Made by a program: the position numbers and the translations under genes
The notes under the pieces: model-generated
What the model saw: only the letters and a program-made list of their open reading frames with translations
What the model was told of the DNA's origin: nothing
Databases searched by the model: none
Part shown: positions 25,440 to 33,385 of the stretch, piece after piece
How positions within the stretch are numbered: position 1 is the first letter of the stretch
Layout of the letters: every line of letters starts with the position of its first letter
Assembly (NCBI GenBank): GCA_016793305.1
Contig: JAEUHU010000350.1
Location: forward strand, 1 to 50,526
DNA from: Planctomycetota bacterium
GTDB taxonomy: Bacteria; Planctomycetota; UBA1135; UBA2386
Direction: 5' to 3'
Length of the DNA: 50,526 nucleotides

Positions 25440-26846
25440 ATGACTGCCGACCCTCTCGTCGACACCTTCGTCCGCCTGTTGGGTGATGGGGGTGTGCTGA
25501 CCAGCCCCGAGGACCGCGCCCGCTTCGAGAAGGGTTGGCGCTACGGTGTCGGTGCGGCGCGCTGCGTGGTGCGCCCCGCCTCGACGCAGGAAGTCGCGGC
25601 GGTGCTGCGGCTGTGCAACGAGCAAAGGGTTCGTGTGGTGCCGCAGGGCGCCAACACCGGTCTCGTCGCTGCGTCGACCCCGGACGCGAGCGGCACCATG
25701 GTGGTGTTGAGCCTCGAGCGACTGAACCGGCGCATCGAGGTCGACGTGCACGGCCGCACCGTCGTGGTCGATGGCGGGGTGCTGCTGAGCCAGCTCAACG
25801 AGCGACTGGCCAAGGACGGGTTCTGGTTCCCGGTCGATCTCGGCGCCGATCCGCAGATCGGCGGCATGGTGGCGACCAACACCGGCGGCACGCGATTGCT
25901 CCGCTACGGCGACGTGCGCCACAACCTGCTCGGGCTCGAAGTCGTGCTCGGCGACGGACGGGTGCTGACTCAGCTGAACCGATTGCGCAAGAACAACACC
26001 GGGCTCGACGCCAAGCACCTGTTCGTCGGCACGACCGGCGTGTTCGGCGTGGTGACGCACGCGGTGCTGCAGATCGCGCCGTTGCCGCAGCAGCGCGCCG
26101 TGGCGCTGGTCGCCTGCCACGACGGCGACACCGTGCTCGAGCTGCTGACAGCGCTCGAGGCCGAGCTCGGCGAAGTGCTGAGCGCCTTCGAGGTGATGAG
26201 TGCGCAGGCGCTCGAAGCCGTGTTCGCCCACCAGGCGAACCTGCGCCGGCCGTTCGCGAAGCTGCCGCGCTACGCCGCCCTGGTCGAATTGTCCTCGACG
26301 CTGCCGGTGACGACGCTGTCGCTCGAGGCGGCGCTGCAGGCGCGGCTCGAGTGGTTCGTCGAGCAGGCCGGGGACGGCGTGCCCGACGTGCTGATCGGCA
26401 ACGGCGACGAGTTCTGGCAGCTGCGCCACCACATCAGCGAGAGCCTGCGCAGCGCCGGCAAGATGCTGGCCTTCGACATCAGCGTGCCGCGCTCGATGCT
26501 GCCGGCGTTCACCGGCGAGGTCGAGCGGCTGCTGGCGGCCGACTGGCCGGCGGTGCGGTTGTGCGACTACGGTCACTGGGGCGACGGTGGCACGCACCTG
26601 AACCTGGTCTGGAGCGAGGCCGAGGTCGGCAAGCCGCTCGCCGAGGTCACCGCGGCCCTGCAGCCGCGCATCTACGAGCTCGCCGTGCACGGCTACGGCG
26701 GCAGCTACTCGGCCGAGCACGGGGTCGGTCCGCACAACCAGCGCTACTTCGATCTCTACACCGATCCGCTGGTGAAGCGGCTCGGTGGGCTGCTGGCCGA
26801 CTTCTGCGACCCGGCGGGTCTGCTCGGCACGGTTCGGTTGCGCTGA
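25440..26846 (+). CDS. FAD-linked oxidase, D-2-hydroxyglutarate dehydrogenase-like
   Basis: A 468-residue member of the FAD-binding type 4 / D-lactate dehydrogenase family. The N-terminal FAD domain shows PQGANTGLV (about 64-72), IGGMVATNTGGTRLLRYGDVR (read in parts, about 140-160) and GLEVVLGDG. The C-terminal substrate and metal domain shows YGHWGDGGTHLNL, where the His residues are expected to bind metal, and SAEHGVGPHN. These match D-2-hydroxyglutarate dehydrogenases, which give 2-oxoglutarate; a D-lactate or glycolate-type oxidase is the alternative. Position right after the DUF1338 gene (31 bases) favours 2-hydroxyglutarate as substrate. It is convergent with the acyl-CoA dehydrogenase. 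Confidence 0.87.
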   Translation: MTADPLVDTFVRLLGDGGVLTSPEDRARFEKGWRYGVGAARCVVRPASTQEVAAVLRLCNEQRVRVVPQGANTGLVAASTPDASGTMVVLSLERLNRRIEVDVHGRTVVVDGGVLLSQLNERLAKDGFWFPVDLGADPQIGGMVATNTGGTRLLRYGDVRHNLLGLEVVLGDGRVLTQLNRLRKNNTGLDAKHLFVGTTGVFGVVTHAVLQIAPLPQQRAVALVACHDGDTVLELLTALEAELGEVLSAFEVMSAQALEAVFAHQANLRRPFAKLPRYAALVELSSTLPVTTLSLEAALQARLEWFVEQAGDGVPDVLIGNGDEFWQLRHHISESLRSAGKMLAFDISVPRSMLPAFTGEVERLLAADWPAVRLCDYGHWGDGGTHLNLVWSEAEVGKPLAEVTAALQPRIYELAVHGYGGSYSAEHGVGPHNQRYFDLYTDPLVKRLGGLLADFCDPAGLLGTVRLR

Positions 26847-26913
26847 TCGGGGGGGACGGTCCCCGCCGAGCTTGCCGGCTCGCCTCCGTGGGCGCTGGTT
26901 CCGGCGAAGGGGC

Positions 26914-28089
26914 CTACTTCTGGCGAAGCGGCCGGACGATCAGGTCCTTCAGCGCGAAGTTGCTGCCTTCGCCGACGCGCGTCACGAACAGGTCGTTGTG
27001 GTGACGGATCAGCCCGAACTCGTCGAAGCACGCCACGCCGCCGCAGACTTCCATCGCCAGGTTCAACAGGTCGCTCGCCGAGCGGCTGCAGTCGACCTTG
27101 ACCTTCGCCGCCTGCTCGCGCGACAGCCTGTCGCTCTCGTAGAGCCGGCAGCAGTGCATCAGCCAGGTGAGGCCTCGCTCCAGCGCGATGTCCATGTCGA
27201 CGACCACGTCCTGCACGCGCTGGAAACGGCCGATCGGCTTCTCGTCGAACTGGATGCGTTCCTCGGCGTAGACGCGCACCTTGTCGAGCGCGAACGCGAG
27301 CGAGCCGAGCGCCAGCGAGGCGATGAACAGGCGGCCGCCGTTGAGCGTCGTCACCATCACCCTGAAGCCGTCGTTCTCGGTGCCGAGGATCGCTTCGTCG
27401 CCGACCTCGACGTTCTCGAGCATGATCGAGCCGGTCGAGGACTGCTCCCAGACCTTCTTGCCCTGCATCTCCTGGTAGAAGACGCCCTTCTGGTTCATCG
27501 GCACGATGAAGCAGGTCGAGCGCTTGCCGTTGCTCCCGTTCGGATTGGTCAGGGCGTGCACGACCACGTGGCTCGCCCAGCGGGCGTTGGTCGACCAGCA
27601 CTTCTCGCCGTTCAGCACCCAGCGGCCGCCCTTCTTCACGGCGGTGACCTGCGGGTTGGCGGCGTCGCTGCCGCGGCCGGGCTCGGACAGGCCGAACACG
27701 AACATGCGCTCGCCCTTCGCCAGCGCCGGCAGGTGGGCCTTCTTCTGCGCTTCGGTGCCGCACAGCTGCAGGGGCTTGGCGCCGAGCGAGATCGCCGCAC
27801 CTGGGGTGATCGCCACCGCCTGGCTGTGGTAGGCGAGGGCCAGTCCCATCAGCACGAGGTCGGTGTGGTCGCCGCCCTGGCCGCCGTACTGCTCGGCGAT
27901 CGGCAGCCCGAACAGCCCGATCTCGCCCATCTTGCGGATCGTCTCGTCGGGCACCAGGCGGTGTTCCCGCTCCCAGTGGAGCAGGTGGGGGGCGATCTCC
28001 GCGTCGCCGAAGTCGCGAACCATCTCGTAGAACGCGAACTTCTCTTCGGGGATCAGATCCTTGAGGTAGCTGTCGATGCGGCGTGCCAT
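26914..28089 (-). CDS. Acyl-CoA dehydrogenase
   Basis: A 391-residue flavoprotein catalysing alpha,beta-dehydrogenation of an acyl-CoA. The family signatures are visible: FGLSEPGRGSDAAN (about 132-145) near FAD and substrate, NGEKCWSTNA, the ERIQFDEKPIGRFQRVQ segment (277-293, the usual ERxxFGxxIxxFQ with D for G), and GEGSN at 373-377, where Glu374 aligns with the catalytic base of the YEGT motif in medium-chain enzymes. Length is typical. It lies opposite the 2-oxoadipate module and could serve lysine or fatty-acid breakdown; the chain length cannot be told. A strong hairpin separates it from the gene upstream on its own strand. Confidence 0.92.
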   Translation of the reverse strand: MARRIDSYLKDLIPEEKFAFYEMVRDFGDAEIAPHLLHWEREHRLVPDETIRKMGEIGLFGLPIAEQYGGQGGDHTDLVLMGLALAYHSQAVAITPGAAISLGAKPLQLCGTEAQKKAHLPALAKGERMFVFGLSEPGRGSDAANPQVTAVKKGGRWVLNGEKCWSTNARWASHVVVHALTNPNGSNGKRSTCFIVPMNQKGVFYQEMQGKKVWEQSSTGSIMLENVEVGDEAILGTENDGFRVMVTTLNGGRLFIASLALGSLAFALDKVRVYAEERIQFDEKPIGRFQRVQDVVVDMDIALERGLTWLMHCCRLYESDRLSREQAAKVKVDCSRSASDLLNLAMEVCGGVACFDEFGLIRHHNDLFVTRVGEGSNFALKDLIVRPLRQK

Positions 28090-28098
28090 TCGGCGGCG

Positions 28099-28139
28099 GA
28101 GCGTAGCGCCCCGCCTGCTCGCAGGCGACGGCGACGCTC
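28099..28139 (-). terminator. Long imperfect hairpin at the end of the Trp-rich protein gene
   Basis: Nested complementary arms GAGCGT (28099-28104) / ACGCTC (28134-28139), CGCC (28107-28110) / GGCG (28130-28133) and GCCTGC (28113-28118) / GCAGGC (28121-28126) form one long stem-loop. It overlaps the stop codon of the gene at 28138-30174 and lies 10 bases before the acyl-CoA dehydrogenase start. No T-run follows, so it may be a non-canonical terminator or attenuator. Confidence 0.45.
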
Positions 28140-30174
28140 AGCGATCGTCGGCGGCGCGGGCCGGTTCGCGCAGCGCCGTCAGGAACGTCCGCGCCGGGCG
28201 GTTGTCCGGCTCGATCTCCAGCACCCGGGCGAACGCCGCCTCGGCCCCTTCGCGATCGCCGGAGAAGCGCAGGTTGTAGCCTCGCACCAGGTGGCCATGG
28301 GCGTCGTAAGGCTTCTTGGCGAGGTAGCCGTCGAGGCTGCGCATCTGCGCGGCGAACGTCTGCGGCTCACCGTAGAAGGCGCGCTTGTCGGTGTTCGCGG
28401 TCGCCAGCGCCGCGTCGATGCGCAGGCCTTCGCCGATCAAGAACGCGGCGTAGTGGTAGTCGCCGCTGGCGAACGCGGCGTCGGCGAGCACGAAGTGCAG
28501 GGGCCCATCGTCCGGCGCGTAGCCACGTGCCTTGCCGTAGGCCTCCGCGGCGTCCGGGAAGCGGTTGGCCCGGAAGTAGAAGTCGCCGAGCTCGGTGTAC
28601 TTGGTGGCGAGCGACTGGGCCATCTCCTCGCTGGTCGCTCCCGCGGGCACTTCGACCATGCGCACCGAACCCTGCGACGGGGCGCCGGCGACCACGGTGT
28701 CGACGGTGGTGTTCGCGGGGGCGGGCACACTCGAGGTCGTGGTCGTGGTCGGCAGGTCGCTGCCGTCGCTCGCCGGCAGCACGGTGTCGCCACGGTCGAC
28801 GACCAGCACGGTGCTGGGCACGGTCAGGTAGGTCGGGCAGTAGACGGTGCTCGGGTACCACCAGAAGCTGGTCGGCGCGCAGAGCGGGTTGCAGGTGCTG
28901 TAGTACCAGCCCGAGCTGTAGCACGCGTTCCAGTAGGTCGACCGGATCGTCCACCACGGCGCCCAGAGGGACCAGCCGAGGCCGAACGAGCTACAGCTGT
29001 TCCAGCCCCACGTGTTCCAGCCCCAACTGTTCCAGCCGGTGTTCCAGCCGGCGAACCCGAACGTGCCCGGCCAGCTGTTGCGGATCGTCCAGCTGGTCCA
29101 CGGAGCGACGCACCACGGGTCCCACCAGCCCTGGAAGACGCCGCGGTAGCGCGGGGTGGCGCAGCCGTAGCCGAACCCACCGCGAGCGGTGGCGACCTGG
29201 CCGGACTGCACCGGCCGGACGTTGGCGCGCGGCGTCACCAAGGTCGCCGCACCGCTGCGTGGGACGAGGCGCGGGGTCACCGAAGTCGTCGCTGCGCCCG
29301 TCGGGCGGGGAGTGGCGACAGCACCACGCGAGGGGCGCGGCGCCACGGGACCCGGGCTCGCTGTGCCGCGACGCTGGCCGGCCGACGGAGCCACCGGCGT
29401 GTTGCCGCGGGTCGTCCGGGTCGGCACCGTGTCGGCCGGCGTCGTGCGCGTGCTGCCTTCGTAGCGGGTGCGCGCCACCGAAGGCCGCGGCGAACCGTCA
29501 CTCGGTGCTGTGCGCGCGGGACTGCGGTCACCGCGCGGAGCGAGGCCCGGGGTCGGTGCGCGCGCATTGTCGCGCGGCTGGGCCGGGGTGTAGCGGGGAG
29601 TTGGAGCCGGGGAGCGGGCCGCTGGCGCGGTCGCGTTCGGGGCGCGCACGTCGCCGCGGGTCACCGTGCGCGGCGTCGGCGCACTCGGGCTCGGTTGGTA
29701 GCGGGACGGTGCGGGGCTGCTGCCGGGCGTGCGGGTCGGGGTTGGCGAGGCGGCTTGGGGCGGGCGGCCGACCTGCGGGGCCGGCGTGCCGATGCGCGTC
29801 GGGGGCGGACTCACCCGTGAGCCTGGCGTCGACGGGCGCGGATTCGGAGTGCTGCTGCGCGGTGGTGGGGTTGCCGACGGCCGAGGGGCGGGAGCACTGA
29901 CTCGCGGTGGCGTCGACGGGCGGGGGGCCTGGGCCTGTGGGCGGGGGGCCGAGGGCCGCGGTGCCTGGGCCTGCGGGCGGGGTGCCGGCGCCTGGGCGGA
30001 AGGTCGGGGGGCCGACGGGCGGGGCGCTTGGGCCGAGGGGCGAGGGGCGGGGGCGGAGGGGCGCGGCGCTTGCGAGGAGGGTCGCGGCGCGCTGCTGCCG
30101 CGTTGGGCTTGGAGCGGGGCTGCGAGCAGGAGCCACAGCGGGGCCAACGTGAGCACCAGGCGGGTCGGGTTCAT
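28138..30174 (-). CDS. Secreted low-complexity protein: Pro/Arg/Ser repeats, Trp/Asn-rich block, TPR-like C-terminus
   Basis: The start at 30174 opens on a signal peptide (residues 1-24, ending APLQAQ) and has GAGGAC 6-7 bases ahead. The 678-residue product has three very different parts. Residues 25-335 are Pro/Arg/Ser/Ala/Thr-rich, with repeats such as APRPSAQAPRPSAP at the start. Residues 350-439 carry 20 Trp in 90 residues with many Asn, Gly, Ser and Tyr (GWNTGWNSWGWNTWGWNS), plus several Cys. Residues about 505-670 are helical and TPR-like (GDFYFRANRFPDAAEAYGKARGYAPDDG; LEIEPDNRPA). The design suggests a cell-envelope or surface protein: a flexible, basic, probably polymer-binding stem, an aromatic sticky block, and a protein-binding end. 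No family was recognised. The protein is certainly exported; its role is open. Confidence 0.82.
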   Translation of the reverse strand: MNPTRLVLTLAPLWLLLAAPLQAQRGSSAPRPSSQAPRPSAPAPRPSAQAPRPSAPRPSAQAPAPRPQAQAPRPSAPRPQAQAPRPSTPPRVSAPAPRPSATPPPRSSTPNPRPSTPGSRVSPPPTRIGTPAPQVGRPPQAASPTPTRTPGSSPAPSRYQPSPSAPTPRTVTRGDVRAPNATAPAARSPAPTPRYTPAQPRDNARAPTPGLAPRGDRSPARTAPSDGSPRPSVARTRYEGSTRTTPADTVPTRTTRGNTPVAPSAGQRRGTASPGPVAPRPSRGAVATPRPTGAATTSVTPRLVPRSGAATLVTPRANVRPVQSGQVATARGGFGYGCATPRYRGVFQGWWDPWCVAPWTSWTIRNSWPGTFGFAGWNTGWNSWGWNTWGWNSCSSFGLGWSLWAPWWTIRSTYWNACYSSGWYYSTCNPLCAPTSFWWYPSTVYCPTYLTVPSTVLVVDRGDTVLPASDGSDLPTTTTTSSVPAPANTTVDTVVAGAPSQGSVRMVEVPAGATSEEMAQSLATKYTELGDFYFRANRFPDAAEAYGKARGYAPDDGPLHFVLADAAFASGDYHYAAFLIGEGLRIDAALATANTDKRAFYGEPQTFAAQMRSLDGYLAKKPYDAHGHLVRGYNLRFSGDREGAEAAFARVLEIEPDNRPARTFLTALREPARAADDR
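29815..30090 (-). repeat. Degenerate Pro-Arg-Pro-Ser coding repeats (G-rich on the + strand)
   Basis: This part of the low-complexity gene encodes residues 29-120, made of variants of APRPSA/QAPRPQAQ. At DNA level the + strand has many runs of three or more G (for example around 29932-30060) and repeated blocks such as GCCTGGGCCTG followed by GGGCGGGG. The repeats are imperfect and in frame, so they look like expansion by duplication with later drift, not a CRISPR array. Confidence 0.7.
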
Positions 30175-30412
30175 GAGAGTGTCCTCAGCGCGGAACGGGG
30201 CGCGCCCGTAAGCAACAACGATACCGGCTGGAGGCCAGCATGGGCTGGGCCTCGGCGCTCGCCAAGGCTGCGACTTGCCCGGAGCCGACCCGGTCGGGGC
30301 CGCGCCGGCGACCGTCGGTGGGACCGGGCGACCGGTCTCGGGCACCGCGGCACGGGGTGGATTGTCTCGCTGTCGGCACACGGGGCGCCCGCCCGCATGG
30401 CACGATGCGGCG

Positions 30413-30994
30413 ATGCGGTTCCTGGCGAAACTGTTCCTGCGCGGCCTCGCCGCCATCCTGCCGTTGGCTCTCACCGGCTACCTCGCCTACGCCGCCGTGG
30501 TGGCCGGCGAGACGCTGCTCCGCAAGCTGCTGCTGCTGTTCCTGCCGGAGGAGCGCTACTGGCCGGGCATGGGGTTCCTGCTGTCGATCGCCCTCGTGCT
30601 GCTGGTCGGCCTGCTGATGTACTCGTTCGTGGTCCGCAAGGTCTACGGGCTGCTGACGCGGCTGCTCGAACGCATCCCGGTGGTGAAGTCGATCTACGGC
30701 ATGCTGGCCGACGTGGTGCGGCTGTTCGCCAGCGCCGAGGAGAAGCCGTTCCGCCAGGTCGTGCTGGCCGAAGTGCAGCCTGGCTGCGACCTGGTCGGCT
30801 TCCTGACCCGGGAGGACTGCCGCGACCTGGGTGCTGCCGACCGCGTCGCGGTCTACCTGCCGATGAGCTACCAGCTCGGTGGGTTCACCGTGCTGCTGCC
30901 GCGCAGCAAGGTCCGCGTGGTCGACATGTCGGTCGAGGACGCGCTGCGCTTCTGCGTCACCGCCGGCGTCGCCAAGGGTGGCCACGGCGACTGA
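30413..30994 (+). CDS. DUF502 family membrane protein
   Basis: A 193-residue inner-membrane protein starting at the ATG at 30413. Two helices are seen (about 8-30 and 48-70), then the DUF502 core: RLLERIPVVKSIYGMLADVVRLFAS, the QVVLAEVQPGCDLVGFLT strand region, and VAVYLPMSYQLGGFTVLLPRSKVRVVDMSVEDALRF (read in parts), which is the family C-terminal hallmark. DUF502 proteins are widespread and uncharacterised. It diverges from the low-complexity gene across 238 bases and precedes the propeller gene by 81 bases, so a shared transcript is possible. Confidence 0.9.
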   Translation: MRFLAKLFLRGLAAILPLALTGYLAYAAVVAGETLLRKLLLLFLPEERYWPGMGFLLSIALVLLVGLLMYSFVVRKVYGLLTRLLERIPVVKSIYGMLADVVRLFASAEEKPFRQVVLAEVQPGCDLVGFLTREDCRDLGAADRVAVYLPMSYQLGGFTVLLPRSKVRVVDMSVEDALRFCVTAGVAKGGHGD

Positions 30995-31075
30995 ACGAAC
31001 GGCCCACGAAGTTGTGCGCGCCCGGGACATGCCGGCTCTGGTCTCGGCGAAGCGATCCGTAAGATCGCGCCCACG

Positions 31076-33385
31076 ATGCGCCTCCTCTCGCTCGCTGCTG
31101 TCGCGTTCCTCGCCGCGTGGTCGACCGCCCAGAACGACATGGTCTACGGGCCGTGTCTCACGACGACCCTCGAGGCGAACGGGCTCGCCGGTACGACCAC
31201 CAAGGCGCTGGTGGTGCGCTGTGGCGACGGCGCGGTCGCGTTCGACACCGAACTGCTGCGCGTCACGGCGGCGTGGACCGGTGGCTGGCTGGAACTGCGC
31301 GGCACCGCCTACGACGGTTCGCACGGGCCGATGCCCGCCCTGCGTGGGGCCAAGTTGATGGAGACGCGGCCGCTGCCCGGCTGGGCCCACGCCGGCGAAC
31401 TCGGCGATCCACGCGCGATTCCGTACGGGCCGTTGCCGCGCGAACACGGCCAGTACCGCGGCTACTCGCTGGCCGGCGACGGCGCGGTGCTCGCCTACCG
31501 GATCGGCGACATGGAGGTGCGCGAGTCGTTCGAACTGCTGCCCGATGCGCGGGCCCTGGTGCGAGCGCTCGAACTCGGGCCGAGTGCCCGCGAGCAGATC
31601 CTGGTGGTCGCCGACGGACCGGAGGGGGCGAGCGCCATCGACGGCCCTTCCAACAAGACGGGCTGCATCCTGCAGTGGCCCGGCGCGGAGGGGCAGCCAC
31701 CGCAGCGGCTTGCCGCGGGGTTCCGGGGCGCAGAAGGCCCGACACTCGCGGCGCGTGGCGCGCGCATCTTGCTGACCGTGCCGCCGCACCAGAAGGAACT
31801 GCGCCTGCGGATCCTGGTGGCGAGCGGCACCGAGGCCGAGCTGACCAGCATCGAGAAGTCGGCGGCGGCCTCGGCCTTGAAGCGGTCGATCCGTGGCGAC
31901 GGTGCGCCGGCCCTGGATGACACCCCGCCAGCGCGGCGCTGGGGCGAGCCGATCGTCACCGCGGGCACGCTCGGCAAGGACGACGGGCCGTTCGCGGTCG
32001 ACACGATCACGATCCCGTTCGAGAACCCGTTCCACTCGCGCATGCGCACGGCGGCGTTCGACCTGTTCGCCGACGGCCGCGCCGCGGTGTCGACCTGGAA
32101 CGGCGACGTGTGGATCGTGCGCGGCATCGACCAGGATCTCGATCGGCTGGAGTGGAGCCGCTTCGCCACCGGCCTGTTCGACCCGCTCGGCTTGCGCATC
32201 GTCGACGACGTCGTGTACGTGCACGGCCGCGACGGCATCACGATCCTGCGCGATCGCGACGGCAACGGCGAGGCCGACCAGTTCGAGTGCCTGACCAACG
32301 CGATCTACGCGACGTCGGCGTTCCACGAGTTCGCGTTCGACCTGCAGACCGACGCGGAAGGGAACTTCTACGTCAGCAAGGGCGCGCCGGTGAACCCGGG
32401 TGGGCGCGGCTTCATGACGATCGTGCCGCACCACGGCACCATCCTGAAGATCCAGAAGGACGGCAGCTCGGTGAGCACGATCGCGACCGGCCTGCGCGCG
32501 CCGAACGGCATCGGCGTCGGGCCGAACGGCGTCGTCACCAGCGGCGACAACGAAGGCACGTTCATGCCACGCTGCCGGCTCAACTGGATCACCAGGCCAG
32601 GCTTCTACGCCGGCGTGAAGCCGACCGCGCATCGCGACCCCGCGCCCGAGCAGCCGGACCTGCCGCTGTGCTGGTTCCCGATGGAAGTCGACAACTCGAG
32701 CGGCGGCCAGGTGTGGGTCCCCGGCGGGGCCTGGGGCGAGCTCGCCGGACGCCTGCTGCACCTCTCGTACGGGACCTGCTCGACCTACCTCGTGCTGCAG
32801 GAAGAAGTCGACGGCGTGATGCAGGGCGGGGTCGTGCGGCTGCCGGCGAACTTCTCGTCGAGCTGCATGCGCGGCCGCTTCTCGGCCGGCGGCGACCTGT
32901 TCGTGATCGGCCTGCAGGGCTGGCAGACCAGCGCCGCGCGCGACGGCGGCTTCCACCGCGTGCGCCGCACCAAGGCGCCGCTCGGCCTGCCGCTTTCGCT
33001 GCAGACCAGCGAACGCGGCGTCGCGCTGACGTTCGCGGAGCCGCTCGATCCCGCGACCGCCGCCGATCCGGAGAGCTACGGCGTGCAGGTCTGGAACTAC
33101 CTCTACTCGCCGAACTACGGCTCGCCCGAACTGTCGCTGCAACAGCCCGACCGCAAGGTCGAACAGGGCAAGCAGAATCGCGACTCGCTGCAGGTCACCG
33201 CGGCCTCGTTGTCGGCCGATCGTCGCACGGTGTTCCTGGCGATCGCCGGCATGCAGCCGGTGCACCAGATGAAGATCACCTGGGATGTCGACGCGGCCGA
33301 CGGCCGGGCGCTGAAGGGCGAGTTGCACAGCACCGTCCACCGGCTCGGCAAGGCGCCGTACGCGCCGACGGAGGGTGGGCGATGA
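31076..33385 (+). CDS. Secreted beta-propeller protein (DUF6797 / glucose-dehydrogenase-like)
   Basis: A 769-residue exported protein with signal peptide 1-19 (ending WSTAQ). The N-terminal part (about 20-290) is a beta-rich domain resembling DUF6797 of Planctomycetota and Verrucomicrobiota. The middle part (about 320-650) has propeller-type blades with repeats like ADGRAAVSTWNGDVWIVRG, LGLRIVDDVVYVHGRDGITILRDRDGNGEAD, LRAPNGIGVGPNGVVTSGDNEGT and SAGGDLFVIGLQGW, the pattern of sorbosone/glucose dehydrogenase-like propellers. A short Ig-like end follows. In related proteins a cytochrome c domain is fused at the C-terminus. Here it is a separate overlapping gene (ATGA at 33382-33385), which implies an electron-transfer pair. 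Substrate, probably a sugar derivative, is unknown. Confidence 0.8.
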   Translation: MRLLSLAAVAFLAAWSTAQNDMVYGPCLTTTLEANGLAGTTTKALVVRCGDGAVAFDTELLRVTAAWTGGWLELRGTAYDGSHGPMPALRGAKLMETRPLPGWAHAGELGDPRAIPYGPLPREHGQYRGYSLAGDGAVLAYRIGDMEVRESFELLPDARALVRALELGPSAREQILVVADGPEGASAIDGPSNKTGCILQWPGAEGQPPQRLAAGFRGAEGPTLAARGARILLTVPPHQKELRLRILVASGTEAELTSIEKSAAASALKRSIRGDGAPALDDTPPARRWGEPIVTAGTLGKDDGPFAVDTITIPFENPFHSRMRTAAFDLFADGRAAVSTWNGDVWIVRGIDQDLDRLEWSRFATGLFDPLGLRIVDDVVYVHGRDGITILRDRDGNGEADQFECLTNAIYATSAFHEFAFDLQTDAEGNFYVSKGAPVNPGGRGFMTIVPHHGTILKIQKDGSSVSTIATGLRAPNGIGVGPNGVVTSGDNEGTFMPRCRLNWITRPGFYAGVKPTAHRDPAPEQPDLPLCWFPMEVDNSSGGQVWVPGGAWGELAGRLLHLSYGTCSTYLVLQEEVDGVMQGGVVRLPANFSSSCMRGRFSAGGDLFVIGLQGWQTSAARDGGFHRVRRTKAPLGLPLSLQTSERGVALTFAEPLDPATAADPESYGVQVWNYLYSPNYGSPELSLQQPDRKVEQGKQNRDSLQVTAASLSADRRTVFLAIAGMQPVHQMKITWDVDAADGRALKGELHSTVHRLGKAPYAPTEGGR

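Noticed and set aside
29815..30090. Repeats that might suggest a CRISPR-like array
   Set aside because: The units are short, imperfect, in frame and coding; there are no equal spacers and no cas genes.
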